Source: Lysobacter sp. ISL-50 (GTDB taxonomy: Bacteria; Pseudomonadota; Gammaproteobacteria; Xanthomonadales; Xanthomonadaceae). From it: a stretch of DNA of 64,000 nt. The notes under the pieces were generated by a model, which saw only the letters and a list, made by a program, of their open reading frames with translations, was not told the DNA's origin and searched no databases. Location of the stretch: NCBI RefSeq assembly GCF_018612875.1, contig NZ_JAGGRI010000003.1, forward strand, positions 81,658-145,657. The letters run 5' to 3'. How positions within the stretch are numbered: position 1 is the stretch's first letter; each line of letters opens with the position of its first letter. Below, one piece after another: positions 17,554-26,818 of the stretch. The position numbers and the translations under genes were made by a program.

Positions 17554-19263
17554 ATGATCTGGCCCGCCCTTTGGCCGCTGACCTTCAGCGGTCAGGGCGA
17601 CTATTTCCAATCGCCGCCGGCTTGGGATGGCCGGGCGTCTGCCGCGCTCGGCACCGAGCCCAGCCTCGGCCGACGTTCATTCGATGTGCCGAACCATGTG
17701 GCTGACCGACGTGTCGGTGCGCCGCAGCCGATGTTCGGCGACGATTTCTTCGATCGCATCCATGTCGAGCCGCAGGTACTGAACCTGGGCAACGTCAGTA
17801 GCGTCCAGCAACGGGCCGTGCGCGTCTGGAACGCGTATCGCGCCCGCGCGCTGACGCTGACGGACGCGGCCCTGAGCGGCGGCGAGGGGATCGTGCTGAC
17901 CGCGCCCGGTGTGCCGCCTCTGCCGTTCGCGCCGATGTCCGAGCGAACGTGGCAGGTCGCGGTCGGGACGGACGGCCCGCCGGTCATCGCCGCGACGCTC
18001 GCGTTCCGGTTCGACGGCTTCGCGCAGATTCCGGTGGTCATCACCGGCCAGCGCATCGTCGCCTGGGCGTTCGTACCGGATTGGTCGCGCGGCGTACTGG
18101 AGCGGCTGGAATGGAAGACCGACATCCTGACGAATCCGCTTGCCGCCGAGCAGCGCAGGGGCTTGCGATCGGCGCCGCGCCGTTCTTTCGAAGCCACGAT
18201 GCTCGTGGACGGACGCGAACGCGTCCTGCTTGATCTGGCCGTATTCGGCTGGGGTGGCCGCACCTGGGCGCTACCGATCTGGCCCGATGGGCAGTGGCTG
18301 GCGCAAGACCACGCGCTCGGCGTGCGGGTCATCGCGTGCGATCCGCACCATCGCGACTTCCGCGTCGGCAGCTTGGTGCAGTTGCGCGGGCGCACGGCGT
18401 TCGAAGTCGAGGTCGCTGAGGTCGAAGCGATTGGTGCGGCGTCGATCACGCTGCGTCATCCGACCACGCGCGCCTGGTCGCGCGGTAGCCGGCTCTATCC
18501 GGTGCGGACTGCGCGTTTGGCCGAGCCGCCCAGGGTGACCCGGCTGACGGATCAGGCTGCTTCGGTCAGCGTCCGTTTCGATGTGGTTGAAGCGTGCGAT
18601 TGGCCGGGGATTGACGATCCGACGATGTATCGCGGCCATCCGGTGCTGGACCAGCGCCCGGACGAATCCGAGAGGCTCAACGACGGCTGGCAGCGCGCGT
18701 TACTGAGCTTGGACAACGAGTTCGGGCGAGCGTTGGTGCTGGACCCGGCGGACTGGGCGGCGACCACACAGGCGCACCGCTGGCGCATGCACGGCCGAGC
18801 CGAGCGCGCCGCCGTGCGGTCGTGGCTGTACACCCTGCGCGGGCGACAGCGCGCCGTGTGGCGGCCCACCCATGCCGACGATCTGACCTTGCTGGCGACC
18901 GTGGCCGGGACCGCGACCGCCCTGGACGTGGCGAACGTGGGCTTGGCACGGTTCGGCGGCTTGCGGCCGGGACGGCGTGACGTTCGGATCGAGCTGCGCG
19001 GCGGTGTGGCTTTGCATCGCCGAATCACCGCGGCCGTGGCTTTGGACGACGACATAGAGCGGTTGACGCTCAATGCCGCGCTCGGCTTGGACGTTCGCCC
19101 GCGCGACATCGGCCGCATCAGTTTCTTGGTGCTGAGCCGTAGCGACAGCGACGAAGCTGAGATCGAACACCACACCGACAGCGACGGCAGTGCCGACACC
19201 GCTATTGTCCTGCGCGCCGTTCGCGACCCTGATATTAACGACGACATTCCCGCGCCGACATGA
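17554..19263 (+). CDS. phage tail protein, large distal component
   Basis: A 569-residue protein between two tail tip genes. It starts MIWPALWPLTFSGQGDYF and is beta-rich throughout, with the sequence RTWALPIWPDGQWL near residue 230. It is very Arg- and Trp-rich, as seen in baseplate hub proteins of related siphophages. No catalytic motif was recognised. The stop overlaps the next start by four bases. Assignment to the tail rests on gene order. Confidence 0.6.
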   Translation: MIWPALWPLTFSGQGDYFQSPPAWDGRASAALGTEPSLGRRSFDVPNHVADRRVGAPQPMFGDDFFDRIHVEPQVLNLGNVSSVQQRAVRVWNAYRARALTLTDAALSGGEGIVLTAPGVPPLPFAPMSERTWQVAVGTDGPPVIAATLAFRFDGFAQIPVVITGQRIVAWAFVPDWSRGVLERLEWKTDILTNPLAAEQRRGLRSAPRRSFEATMLVDGRERVLLDLAVFGWGGRTWALPIWPDGQWLAQDHALGVRVIACDPHHRDFRVGSLVQLRGRTAFEVEVAEVEAIGAASITLRHPTTRAWSRGSRLYPVRTARLAEPPRVTRLTDQAASVSVRFDVVEACDWPGIDDPTMYRGHPVLDQRPDESERLNDGWQRALLSLDNEFGRALVLDPADWAATTQAHRWRMHGRAERAAVRSWLYTLRGRQRAVWRPTHADDLTLLATVAGTATALDVANVGLARFGGLRPGRRDVRIELRGGVALHRRITAAVALDDDIERLTLNAALGLDVRPRDIGRISFLVLSRSDSDEAEIEHHTDSDGSADTAIVLRAVRDPDINDDIPAPT

Positions 19264-20075
19264 GCTTCGACCAATTTGAACGATCGACTGCTGCGGGCAA
19301 CCCGCAGCGGCTGTACGAGTTTGTGCGCGGTGCGCAGCACTACCGCTATACCGGCGGCGACCGCGACCGCGTCCTCGACACGCAAACGTATCGTGCCGTG
19401 GCTGCATCGGACGATGGCATTCGGCAGTCGGGCAGCGTCGCCAGCGACATGCTGACGATCGTGGTGCCGGGCGATCTCGATCTCGTCCGCTTGTATCGCG
19501 GCCTGCCGCCATCGACTGAGATCGGCGTGGTCATTCGTGATCTGCACGAAGGCGACGACGACGCCAAGGTGGCGTGGATGGGGCGCATCGCAGGGATCAA
19601 TCGCACCGCGCCCGAACGCGCCGAGATCCGTTGCCAAACGCTCGATGCCGCGCTCTCGCAACCCGGTCTGCGTTTGGCCTGGACGCGCGGCTGTCCGCAC
19701 ACGCTGTACGACCGCAATTGTCAGGCAAACCCGGAAGCGCATCGCGTGCCGGTATCGCTGACGACCGTCGCCGGGATAGTGGTCACCGCGAGCGAGTTCG
19801 GCCACTACCCGGACGGCTGGTTCGCGGGCGGATTTCTGGCCTGGGACTTGGGCGAAGCGGGCATGGAGCGGCGCGGCATTCGCTCGCACCAGGGCGAGCG
19901 GCTGACGTTGCTGGGCGCAGGCGATGGTCTGCGGATCGGCCAAGCCGTCGTCGCCTATCCCGGCTGCGCCCGAACCATCGCGGTGTGCGATTCAAAATTC
20001 AAGAACGCCGCGAATTACGGCGGCGCACCGGGATTGCCCGGCAAATCCCCCTTCGACGGAACACCTGTCTTTTAG
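19260..20075 (+). CDS. minor tail protein, gpL-like (BR0599/DUF2163 type)
   Basis: A 271-residue protein of the BR0599/DUF2163 type, found at the gpL position in tail tips. The N-terminal half starts MSFDQFERSTAAGNPQRLYE. The C-terminal half has RGCPHTLYDRNC, YPGCARTIAVCDSKF and the ending PGLPGKSPFDGTPVF. The four cysteines (two in the CPHTLYDRNC loop, two in GCARTIAVC) fit the metal or Fe-S site described for gpL-type proteins. It overlaps the preceding gene by four bases. Confidence 0.8.
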   Translation: MSFDQFERSTAAGNPQRLYEFVRGAQHYRYTGGDRDRVLDTQTYRAVAASDDGIRQSGSVASDMLTIVVPGDLDLVRLYRGLPPSTEIGVVIRDLHEGDDDAKVAWMGRIAGINRTAPERAEIRCQTLDAALSQPGLRLAWTRGCPHTLYDRNCQANPEAHRVPVSLTTVAGIVVTASEFGHYPDGWFAGGFLAWDLGEAGMERRGIRSHQGERLTLLGAGDGLRIGQAVVAYPGCARTIAVCDSKFKNAANYGGAPGLPGKSPFDGTPVF

Positions 20076-20092
20076 CTTCGGAACTTCTCGCG

Positions 20093-20329
20093 ATGAATAT
20101 TTGGGTCCAGCTCGCGATCATGGTCGTGAGCTATTTCTTGTCGAAGGCTTCACAACCGAAACCGCCGCAGCCCAAGCCCGCCGCATTCGGCGATTTCCAG
20201 TTCCCGCAAAGCACGGAAGGCACGCCGCAGGCGGTGGTGTTCGGCGATGTGTGGACGGGTGACTGGATGGTGCTGGGTGTTGGTCAGTACCGCACCGTGC
20301 CGATCAAGCAAAAAGGCGGAAAAAAATAA
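20093..20329 (+). CDS. small tail assembly membrane-like protein
   Basis: A 78-residue protein with an N-terminal hydrophobic helix (VQLAIMVVSYFLSKA), a Pro-rich linker and the segment TPQAVVFGDVWTGDWMVLG. This short pattern recurs just upstream of tail tip protein genes in Xanthomonadaceae prophages and may correspond to part of the K/I position. The stop overlaps the next start by one base. A role in tail tip assembly is inferred from position only. Confidence 0.55.
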   Translation: MNIWVQLAIMVVSYFLSKASQPKPPQPKPAAFGDFQFPQSTEGTPQAVVFGDVWTGDWMVLGVGQYRTVPIKQKGGKK

Positions 20330-20550
20330 TGATCGTGACCCTGGATCATCTGCGGCGCGTGCCGGGATTCGGCGTGCGCGATGGATTCTGCGCGCAAGGC
20401 GGTCGGGAATGGTTTGCCTACTACGGGTTGAGCTGGAGCGACTTCGTGCGCAACGGCGTCGACGCCGAGGTGCTGCAAGCGACCGGCGATGCACTGGCAC
20501 TGCGTGTCATCGCCTTCGCGTGCGAGGAGGCGGCGCGTGGGCAGCAGTAA
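20329..20550 (+). CDS. small phage tail-region protein
   Basis: A 73-residue protein, MIVTLDHLRRVPGFG followed by WFAYYGLSWSDFVRNGV, conserved in position next to tail tip genes in similar prophages. It overlaps the next gene, whose GTG start at 20537 lies 14 bases before this stop, which suggests coupled translation. No known domain is evident. Confidence 0.6.
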   Translation: MIVTLDHLRRVPGFGVRDGFCAQGGREWFAYYGLSWSDFVRNGVDAEVLQATGDALALRVIAFACEEAARGQQ

Positions 20551-22750
20551 GAAACAGACGGTTGGTCACCGCTATCTCTTCGGCCTGCACATGGGCCTGT
20601 CGCGCGGGCCGCTCGATGAAATTGTCGAGATCCGGATCGGCGATCGCGAAGCCTGGAAAGGATCGATTACCAAGACCGGCCGCATCTTCATCAACAAGCC
20701 CGATCTGTTCGGTGGCGACAAGGGCGAAGGTGGGATCAAGGGCAAGCTCGATGTCTTGATGGGCGATATGGCCCAAGCGGTAATGCCAGTACTGTCGGCC
20801 TTGCATGGCGCCATTGTCCCCGCATTCCGGGGCGTGACCACGCAATACTTCGACGGCCAGATCACGGCCAACAACCCGTATCCGAAGCCTTGGAAGATGC
20901 GCACGCGCCGTGCCCTGGCGGGGTGGGACGGCGCAACGTGGTACCCCGAGAAAGCGGTGATCTGGCTCGGCAACGGCGCGGTGCGCGCGATGAACCCCGC
21001 GCACATCCTGGTCGAGTGCCTGACGAACCGTGATTGGGGCCGTGGCCTAGACCGGGGTCTGCTGGACGACGCCAGCTACCGTCGCGCCGCCGACGCGTTG
21101 TCGACCGAAGGCTTTGGCCTGTGCCTGCGCTGGAACCGCCAGTCCCCGATTGCCGAGTTCATGCAGGTGGTCATCGACCACATCGGCGCAGCACAGTACG
21201 TAGATCGGGCGACCGGCCGGTTGACGTTGAAGCTGATCCGCGACGACTACCGCATCGAAGACCTGCCGCTGTTCGACTACAGCAGTGGCCTGCTCGCAAT
21301 CGAAGAGGATGAGGTCGCCGCGCCCGATGGCGCGGTCAATCAGGTCATCGTGACGTGGTACGACCCGACCACCGACGAAGAGCGGCAGGCGCGGGTGCAA
21401 GACCTGGCCGGCATCCAAGCAACCGGAGGCGTCGCCTCCAGCACCATGGAGTACAAGGGCCTGCCTACCGCTGATCTGGCGGCCCGCGTCGGTATGCGCG
21501 ATCTGACCATTGCCTGCTCGGGCCTCAAGCGCTTGAAGTTGAAATTCGACCGCCGGGCCGGTGTGCTGGCGCCGGGTGGCGTGTTCCGCATCCGCGATCC
21601 GCTGCGCGGCATCGAGAATCTAGTGCTACGCGTCGGCACCTTCGATGATGGCAAGCTGGCCGAGGGCACGATCACGGTTGCCGCGGTGCAGGATGTGTTC
21701 GGGTTGCCAGCGACGGTCTACCTGGAACCGCAGCCACCGGTCTGGACACCGCCGAATCGCAACCCGCAGCCGTCGCCGAACCGGCGCTTGATGGAGGCGA
21801 GCTACCGCGACTTGGCGACCACGCTGAACGCCGCGGCCCTGGCGGCCCTGCCGGCGGATACGGGGGCCGTGGCCAGCGTCGCGGAGCAACCGACTGGCTT
21901 GGCGCTGAACTATGTGCTGACCACGCGTGTCGGCAACGGCGAGTACACCGAAGCAGGTGTCGGCGATTGGTGTCCGACTGCCGTGCTGGCCGAGGCAATG
22001 ACGGCGACGACGATTGCGCTGCAACTGGCCGGCGGCCGAGGGCTGGATCAGGTCACGGCCGGCACGGCTGCTCTGATCGAGGATGAGGTTGTCCGCGTGG
22101 TAGCCATCGACCCCCAGGCTCAGACCGCGACGTTCGCCCGCGGCTGCGCGGACACGGTGCCGATGCCGCATGCGGTCGGCGCCCGGATCTGGTTCTTTGA
22201 TGACTACGCCGCCGCTGATTCCACCGACTACAGCGTGGGCGAGACCGTGCAGGCCAAGCTGCTGACGCGCACGTCGAGCGCGCTGCTGGACCCGGCGCTC
22301 GCGCCCGTGGACACGATCAAGCTGGCGCAGCGGCAAGCGCGGCCGTATCCGCCGGGCGATCTGAAGCTCAATGGGCAGCGCTACCCGGCCTCGATTGACG
22401 GCGACCTGGCCGTGGCCTGGGCGCACCGCGATCGACGCTTGCAGGCAGATCAACTGGTCGATCACGGCCAAGGGTCGATCGGACCGGAGGCCGGTACGGC
22501 GTATGTGTTGCGGCTGCTGGACGACATCGCCGGCAGCGTGCTGGAAAGCCCGGCCGCCACGCCGGGCACCGGCTATACCGCCGCGTTGAAGGGTGTTTAC
22601 CGGCTGCGGACTGAGGTCGGTTCGACCCGCGAGGGCCTGACGAGCTGGCAGAAGGCGGCGCACACCTTCGATTTCAAGAACGGACTGCTTCGCACCGAGA
22701 CCGCCGATGAACTGGTGTCGGAAACGGGCGACTACTTACTGATCGAGTAA
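20537..22750 (+). CDS. tail tip / host specificity protein (gpJ-like)
   Basis: A 737-residue central tail tip protein. It starts with the GTG codon at 20537, giving the N-terminus GSSKKQTVGHRYLFGLHMG; in-frame codons further upstream overlap the previous gene fully. It begins with a baseplate-hub domain (EIVEIRIGDREAWKG) and continues with a long beta-rich region (YKGLPTADLAARVGMRDL). This class forms the tail tip hub that contacts the cell surface. It is shorter than lambda gpJ (about 1130), so separate fibre proteins probably add host range. Confidence 0.8.
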   Translation: MGSSKKQTVGHRYLFGLHMGLSRGPLDEIVEIRIGDREAWKGSITKTGRIFINKPDLFGGDKGEGGIKGKLDVLMGDMAQAVMPVLSALHGAIVPAFRGVTTQYFDGQITANNPYPKPWKMRTRRALAGWDGATWYPEKAVIWLGNGAVRAMNPAHILVECLTNRDWGRGLDRGLLDDASYRRAADALSTEGFGLCLRWNRQSPIAEFMQVVIDHIGAAQYVDRATGRLTLKLIRDDYRIEDLPLFDYSSGLLAIEEDEVAAPDGAVNQVIVTWYDPTTDEERQARVQDLAGIQATGGVASSTMEYKGLPTADLAARVGMRDLTIACSGLKRLKLKFDRRAGVLAPGGVFRIRDPLRGIENLVLRVGTFDDGKLAEGTITVAAVQDVFGLPATVYLEPQPPVWTPPNRNPQPSPNRRLMEASYRDLATTLNAAALAALPADTGAVASVAEQPTGLALNYVLTTRVGNGEYTEAGVGDWCPTAVLAEAMTATTIALQLAGGRGLDQVTAGTAALIEDEVVRVVAIDPQAQTATFARGCADTVPMPHAVGARIWFFDDYAAADSTDYSVGETVQAKLLTRTSSALLDPALAPVDTIKLAQRQARPYPPGDLKLNGQRYPASIDGDLAVAWAHRDRRLQADQLVDHGQGSIGPEAGTAYVLRLLDDIAGSVLESPAATPGTGYTAALKGVYRLRTEVGSTREGLTSWQKAAHTFDFKNGLLRTETADELVSETGDYLLIE

Positions 22751-22752
22751 TC

Positions 22753-23193
22753 ATGGCAAATCTGAAACTCTCGCAGCTGCCGGCGGCCACTGCGCTGACC
22801 GGCGATGAAATCATTCCGCTGGTCCAAGGCGGACAGACCCGCCGCAGCACGGCGGCGGCCATCGCGGATCTGCGCCAGGGCGCTTGGCAGACGCCAACGC
22901 TCAACGCGTCTTGGACCAACTATGGGGATGCGTTCGCAACGGCTACCTATCGTAAGGATGCTAATCGCGTCCAGCTACGAGGACTGGTCAAAGGCGGCGC
23001 TGGCGGCAGCATTGTTTGCACGTTGCCGGCTGGATTTCGGCCGCCCGCGCAACAAATCTTTGTAGCCGTTTGCGATGCGCCGTCACACGCGCGCATCGAC
23101 GTGAGGATTAATGGCGATGTGGCCGTCGCTCAACCCACCACAGGCACCATCGGGTGGCTTTCACTCGATGGAATTGGATTCTTCGTCGATTAA
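22753..23193 (+). CDS. tail fibre-like protein
   Basis: A 146-residue protein starting MANLKLSQLPAATALTGDE, a motif common at the N-terminus of phage fibre and tailspike proteins that dock on the tail. The C-terminal part is beta-rich (VQLRGLVKGGAGGSIVC, then AVCDAPSHARIDVRING). It is the last gene of the phage module. Its stop overlaps the stop of a converging - strand gene, so the prophage genes end exactly where the accessory operon ends. Confidence 0.7.
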   Translation: MANLKLSQLPAATALTGDEIIPLVQGGQTRRSTAAAIADLRQGAWQTPTLNASWTNYGDAFATATYRKDANRVQLRGLVKGGAGGSIVCTLPAGFRPPAQQIFVAVCDAPSHARIDVRINGDVAVAQPTTGTIGWLSLDGIGFFVD

Positions 23194-23561
23194 GATTGAC
23201 GTCTGATCCGAGCGGGATACCAAACGTCGTGCTGCCGCCGGTATGCACAGATGCCCGCCAGGGTGCCTCCGGGGATGGCGAGGAAGCCCAGCATCGTTAC
23301 CCACTTCAAGACCCGTTGATACTTCAACACGGCAAAAGCCAGGGACGCGATAAGTAGGTACGCCCCGCTCGCCGCGAGATAAGCCCCTATCACGATAGGG
23401 ACGTAGGTAATGCCGAAGGTAAGAAGCCCATACCATAGGTAGTCGGATAGTCTCCCGTCCAGCCACATCGCGTAGTAATCGCGAATGCTCATCCATGCCA
23501 ACTCGACATGAAGCAAAGCACAGTAAAAGTACATCCGCGCGACAATTGCTGGGGTCTTCAT
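23190..23561 (-). CDS. small inner membrane protein, end of exporter operon
   Basis: A 123-residue protein with four likely membrane segments (centred near residues 15, 48, 68 and 92), for example YLWYGLLTFGITYVPIVIG and YLLIASLAFAVLKY. It has a basic C-terminus (YPARIRRQS). It is the last gene of the - strand operon. No family was recognised. An immunity or accessory role for the exported product is possible but is inference. Confidence 0.6.
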   Translation of the reverse strand: MKTPAIVARMYFYCALLHVELAWMSIRDYYAMWLDGRLSDYLWYGLLTFGITYVPIVIGAYLAASGAYLLIASLAFAVLKYQRVLKWVTMLGFLAIPGGTLAGICAYRRQHDVWYPARIRRQS

Positions 23562-23564
23562 GGT

Positions 23565-23753
23565 CTATTCACTTGAATCTTCCTGATACGGGATCGGATC
23601 GAGAGCGGGTGCGTATTCAACATCGATAGCGCCGTTGCACACTTGAAACGACTGCGCGGACATCCTTGGAAAGGCATCGACGAAGTGAAGCAGGACTTGG
23701 ACAGGGTTTCCGACCTCCTTGCGCAGCGCGGTGATTGATGCCTCCGCGAGCAA
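23565..23753 (-). CDS. small hypothetical protein
   Basis: A 62-residue frame ending three bases before the next gene, in the operon direction. It would start with TTG at 23753 and its ribosome-binding site is poor, so either the start is wrong or it is the remnant of a longer gene. The sequence (VQVLLHFVDAFPRMSAQSF) looks like normal protein but gives no family. The spacing to its neighbour is its main support. Confidence 0.35.
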   Translation of the reverse strand: MLAEASITALRKEVGNPVQVLLHFVDAFPRMSAQSFQVCNGAIDVEYAPALDPIPYQEDSSE

Positions 23754-23808
23754 CGAACGCTTTAAAACGCCGGTTGCTCTGCCGTATCGCCCAGCGCTTT
23801 GTTCTGGC

Positions 23809-24834
23809 TCAAGTAGGACCGCAGCTCTCTAGACTGATTTGACTCGGATTGTCTGGCCGGACACTGGATCGCTCCGAATGGGTCACGTCCGGTGTCGCCC
23901 ACGCCTTTAACTCACTGTCGGAAATGGATTTGCTCAGCGCTAGAGCATTAGGGTCCATTGAGGACTCAAGTTCTGCGATTCGAGCGCTGACCATCCGACT
24001 AACGCGGTCGACATCGTTACCCGTGCGGGTACCTATCGCGTTCTGGACATGTCGATAGATGGCGAGAGAATAGGGTGCGCTAGGTCGGACCGATTGGCCG
24101 AGCAATGATCGTTGGGCGTTTGGAACCGGTGCGTACGCGGACGCCAACTGGATCATCATTTCCAAATCTCCCGCGCTGGCGGCTCGTTTTGCGATGCCTT
24201 CCGCTTCGCGGCGGTAAGCTTGTAGCTGCGGAAGAGCGTCGAGCACGCTATCCCATCTGAAGGCATTGCCGCTGGCGTACTGCTTCATGGCCGGAACGCT
24301 CCCCAGGGCCGCCGCGCGACGCCACATCTCGATCGATTGCGCTACGGTCGGTGGAGGAATATCGGCGCAATGATCCTCGTACTTCGTGAGGCGCTGATCT
24401 CGGAACGTCATTTCATTTTCGATCAGCTTCGCGGCCTGGCTTCGAAGGGCCGGGTCGGATAATGAGTTCATCGAAAGCTCGCGATCGCTTAGCCAGCGCT
24501 GATGCTGAAATCGCTTCAGGGTCAGCTCTTGGCAATAGGAGAACTCGGCGGCAAGCCGACAAGCGGCACCCGTGTCCCCTTGAGCAGCGCGGCTGCGCAG
24601 GGAAGCGACTGTTGCCCTGAACGGCTGGTCCAACGCCGGCAACGGACCGAGCGTCTTCGGCTGTGCGATTGTCGCGGCTGCCATCGGCGATGACGTCGCG
24701 GTGGCGACGGAAGGCGGACTCGATGTGCCGGTCGCGTCTGAAGACTCGGCTTTGCGATCCGTTATCAGATACATAGCGCTGGACGCCAAAATCGCACCAA
24801 TCGCCGCGGCGAGCAGTAACGGGGTTTTGTTCAC
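23809..24834 (-). CDS. membrane-anchored periplasmic protein with helical repeats
   Basis: A 341-residue protein with one N-terminal membrane helix (LLLAAAIGAILASSAMYLI), a Ser/Thr/Ala-rich linker to about residue 70, and a helical domain. That domain contains Sel1- or TPR-like pieces (MWRRAAALGSVPAMKQYASG, then EGIAKRAASAGDLEMMIQLA). It probably faces the periplasm. It follows the beta-propeller gene by 47 bases. A scaffold role near the exporter is a guess. Confidence 0.65.
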   Translation of the reverse strand: MNKTPLLLAAAIGAILASSAMYLITDRKAESSDATGTSSPPSVATATSSPMAAATIAQPKTLGPLPALDQPFRATVASLRSRAAQGDTGAACRLAAEFSYCQELTLKRFQHQRWLSDRELSMNSLSDPALRSQAAKLIENEMTFRDQRLTKYEDHCADIPPPTVAQSIEMWRRAAALGSVPAMKQYASGNAFRWDSVLDALPQLQAYRREAEGIAKRAASAGDLEMMIQLASAYAPVPNAQRSLLGQSVRPSAPYSLAIYRHVQNAIGTRTGNDVDRVSRMVSARIAELESSMDPNALALSKSISDSELKAWATPDVTHSERSSVRPDNPSQISLESCGPT

Positions 24835-24881
24835 TGTGAAGTATCTCCAAGGAAAAGAGCAGAATGAAGAGCCACCACAGA

Positions 24882-25973
24882 TCAGCCTGTGAATCGGCAG
24901 ATCTGAGTCGTCGCTAATTGTTCAGGGTTAGGCTCAAGTAGCACGACGCGCGAACTCGGAACCACGCGCACGGTTGAAATCTCATCCAGATCGGGGAGAG
25001 CGACGCGATCAACAATTTCTCCTGACCTTATATCGATAAGCTGAAGGTCACAGACATTCTCCGCAGAAGCCCATTTGGTCGATAACGTCTCCGCGACCGA
25101 ACCGCTGGAGGGGCGAACGCGCGATCGGCCGATAATGGCAAAGTGTTCGAGAAAGTCGAGGCCCCGCACTATGCCGCGCGGTTCCGCAACGTCTGTTTGA
25201 TGCCCAGCTTGATCGACCTTGATAAGCCGGCCACGGCCGGCCTCCAAAAGCCATACTTCGTTTTGACGAACGACGGGCGAATGCGGAAGGCTTAGCCCGT
25301 CAGCTACGGTGCCGCCAGCGAGATCGAGGAGCACGCCGGATCGAAGTGGGTTGGATGCGCGCCATCCTTCGGCCGTACCGATCGCCGCCAATGCGGTGGC
25401 GTAGCGGGGCGCCCCGTCCGCGAAGGCCATCCCGTTCAGATGGCAACAGTCCCGCGGTCCATGCTCAAGCACGAAGGACGGTGTCCACTCAACGCGGAAA
25501 CTGCTTGCGTAGTCCAGGCTGCAAAGCGCCGAGTACATGGTGTTCACAAACCAGAGTTTTCCGTCAGCGTCCCACTCGACATCGTGGATGCTGACGCTTC
25601 CAGTAAATTGAATGCCGATGGGGAGGTAACTGGCCTCGGCACCTAGCGCGGCAGGGAACCGGCGATACGTTTTGATGCCCAAAGCCGTGCCCAGAGCAAT
25701 CAAAGGGCCAGCAACAGCGATGCCCATCGGGCCAGGAGCTGATGAGCGAGACATGTAGCATCGCTCGCCGTCCGAATGAATCGCCAGCACGACGTTTCCT
25801 TGGCGGCTGGCGACCAACAATGACTGGCCGGCTGATTGGAGCAGCGCTGCAAGTTGTCCGTTGCCTAGTAACGGCGTCGGTCGTTGCACCAGCGGTTGCT
25901 GCCACCACGCTGACCGCGCGTAGGTTCGTGCCAGTCCAGTTGGCTGCGTCGATTCTCTTGATACATGCTGCAT
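24882..25973 (-). CDS. TIGR03032-type beta-propeller protein
   Basis: A 363-residue protein with hallmarks of the TIGR03032/DUF4915 family: VSIHDVEWDADGKLWFVNT, CCHLNGMAFADGAPRY, GLSLPHSPVV and WLLEAGRGRLIKVD. The fold is probably a six-bladed propeller; no enzymatic role has been firmly set for the family. The start at 25973 is chosen because AAGGACT lies just upstream of that ATG, while the longer frame has no such site. It follows the HlyD-like gene by 38 bases. No signal peptide is visible. Confidence 0.75.
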   Translation of the reverse strand: MQHVSRESTQPTGLARTYARSAWWQQPLVQRPTPLLGNGQLAALLQSAGQSLLVASRQGNVVLAIHSDGERCYMSRSSAPGPMGIAVAGPLIALGTALGIKTYRRFPAALGAEASYLPIGIQFTGSVSIHDVEWDADGKLWFVNTMYSALCSLDYASSFRVEWTPSFVLEHGPRDCCHLNGMAFADGAPRYATALAAIGTAEGWRASNPLRSGVLLDLAGGTVADGLSLPHSPVVRQNEVWLLEAGRGRLIKVDQAGHQTDVAEPRGIVRGLDFLEHFAIIGRSRVRPSSGSVAETLSTKWASAENVCDLQLIDIRSGEIVDRVALPDLDEISTVRVVPSSRVVLLEPNPEQLATTQICRFTG

Positions 25974-26011
25974 TTGGAGTCCTTTCTCACGTACATCCGA
26001 GTGGTATGGGG

Positions 26012-26818
26012 CTACTGCGTCCGAGTCGCTCGATCGACTGCCCACTTTGCCAGCGACTTCTTGTTCACTAGTGCGCTGGCGGTTAGGAGTGAGCCAGGCC
26101 GTAGGTAGGCGCTATCCATGCCGACAGGCAATTGGGCCCGCTGGAAGTCGACCACAACTTCGAACGCAGGCTCCCTTAAAGGGAAGTAGCGGCCGACTTC
26201 TTCCGGGGAGCGCGGCAAGACCGACGTCTTTGTCACTCGCCCAGTGATTTCCGCTGACCCAAACTTCGGCATGGTATCGAGCGACAGGCTCACTTCGCCG
26301 CCTTGGCGAAAACTCGCCACGCGATCGCTCGGCACATACACGATGGCGGAAAACTCAGGGTCGCTACGCATGATAAGAACGCACCAATCATCGGCCCGCA
26401 CCGCCATTCCGGGAACTGCGCGAACGCGAGCGACTACGCCAGCGCTGGGCGCTACGACAAGCTCAGGACCACCCTTCGCGTTGTCGCCGCCGCCGTTCGG
26501 CGCCTCGATTGCGACGTCCGGATCTAGGGTAAGCAGTACATCCCCCTTCTTGACGGTCTGCCCTTCTCTAACTTGTACTTGACGCACCGTAGCGGCGCGA
26601 AGCGGCATCACGCGCTCCATGCCTCCGCGTGGAAGCAAGACACCGCGGGCATCCACGTACTGAGGTATGTCAGCGATCAGTGCGTAAGCCAGTCCCGCAA
26701 GGAACAACCCAGACAGCACCAGAGAAAAATGTACACCGAGGCGAATCCGACGCGGCACGGCCGGCAATCGGTCAGCCGAAGGCCGCCGACCGCTCTCGCT
26801 GTTCGAAACCTCGTTCAT
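26012..26818 (-). CDS. HlyD-family periplasmic adaptor
   Basis: A 268-residue membrane fusion protein with a cytoplasmic N-terminus, one membrane helix (HFSLVLSGLFLAGLAYAL) and a lipoyl-type domain (RAATVRQVQVREGQTVKKGD, then LVVAPSAGVVARVR). A beta-barrel region follows. It is short for HlyD (about 480 residues) because the long alpha-hairpin is almost missing, which resembles adaptors of C39-type exporters. It starts inside the end of the ABC gene (4-base overlap). No outer membrane TolC gene is present, so the export channel must come from elsewhere. Confidence 0.85.
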   Translation of the reverse strand: MNEVSNSESGRRPSADRLPAVPRRIRLGVHFSLVLSGLFLAGLAYALIADIPQYVDARGVLLPRGGMERVMPLRAATVRQVQVREGQTVKKGDVLLTLDPDVAIEAPNGGGDNAKGGPELVVAPSAGVVARVRAVPGMAVRADDWCVLIMRSDPEFSAIVYVPSDRVASFRQGGEVSLSLDTMPKFGSAEITGRVTKTSVLPRSPEEVGRYFPLREPAFEVVVDFQRAQLPVGMDSAYLRPGSLLTASALVNKKSLAKWAVDRATRTQ

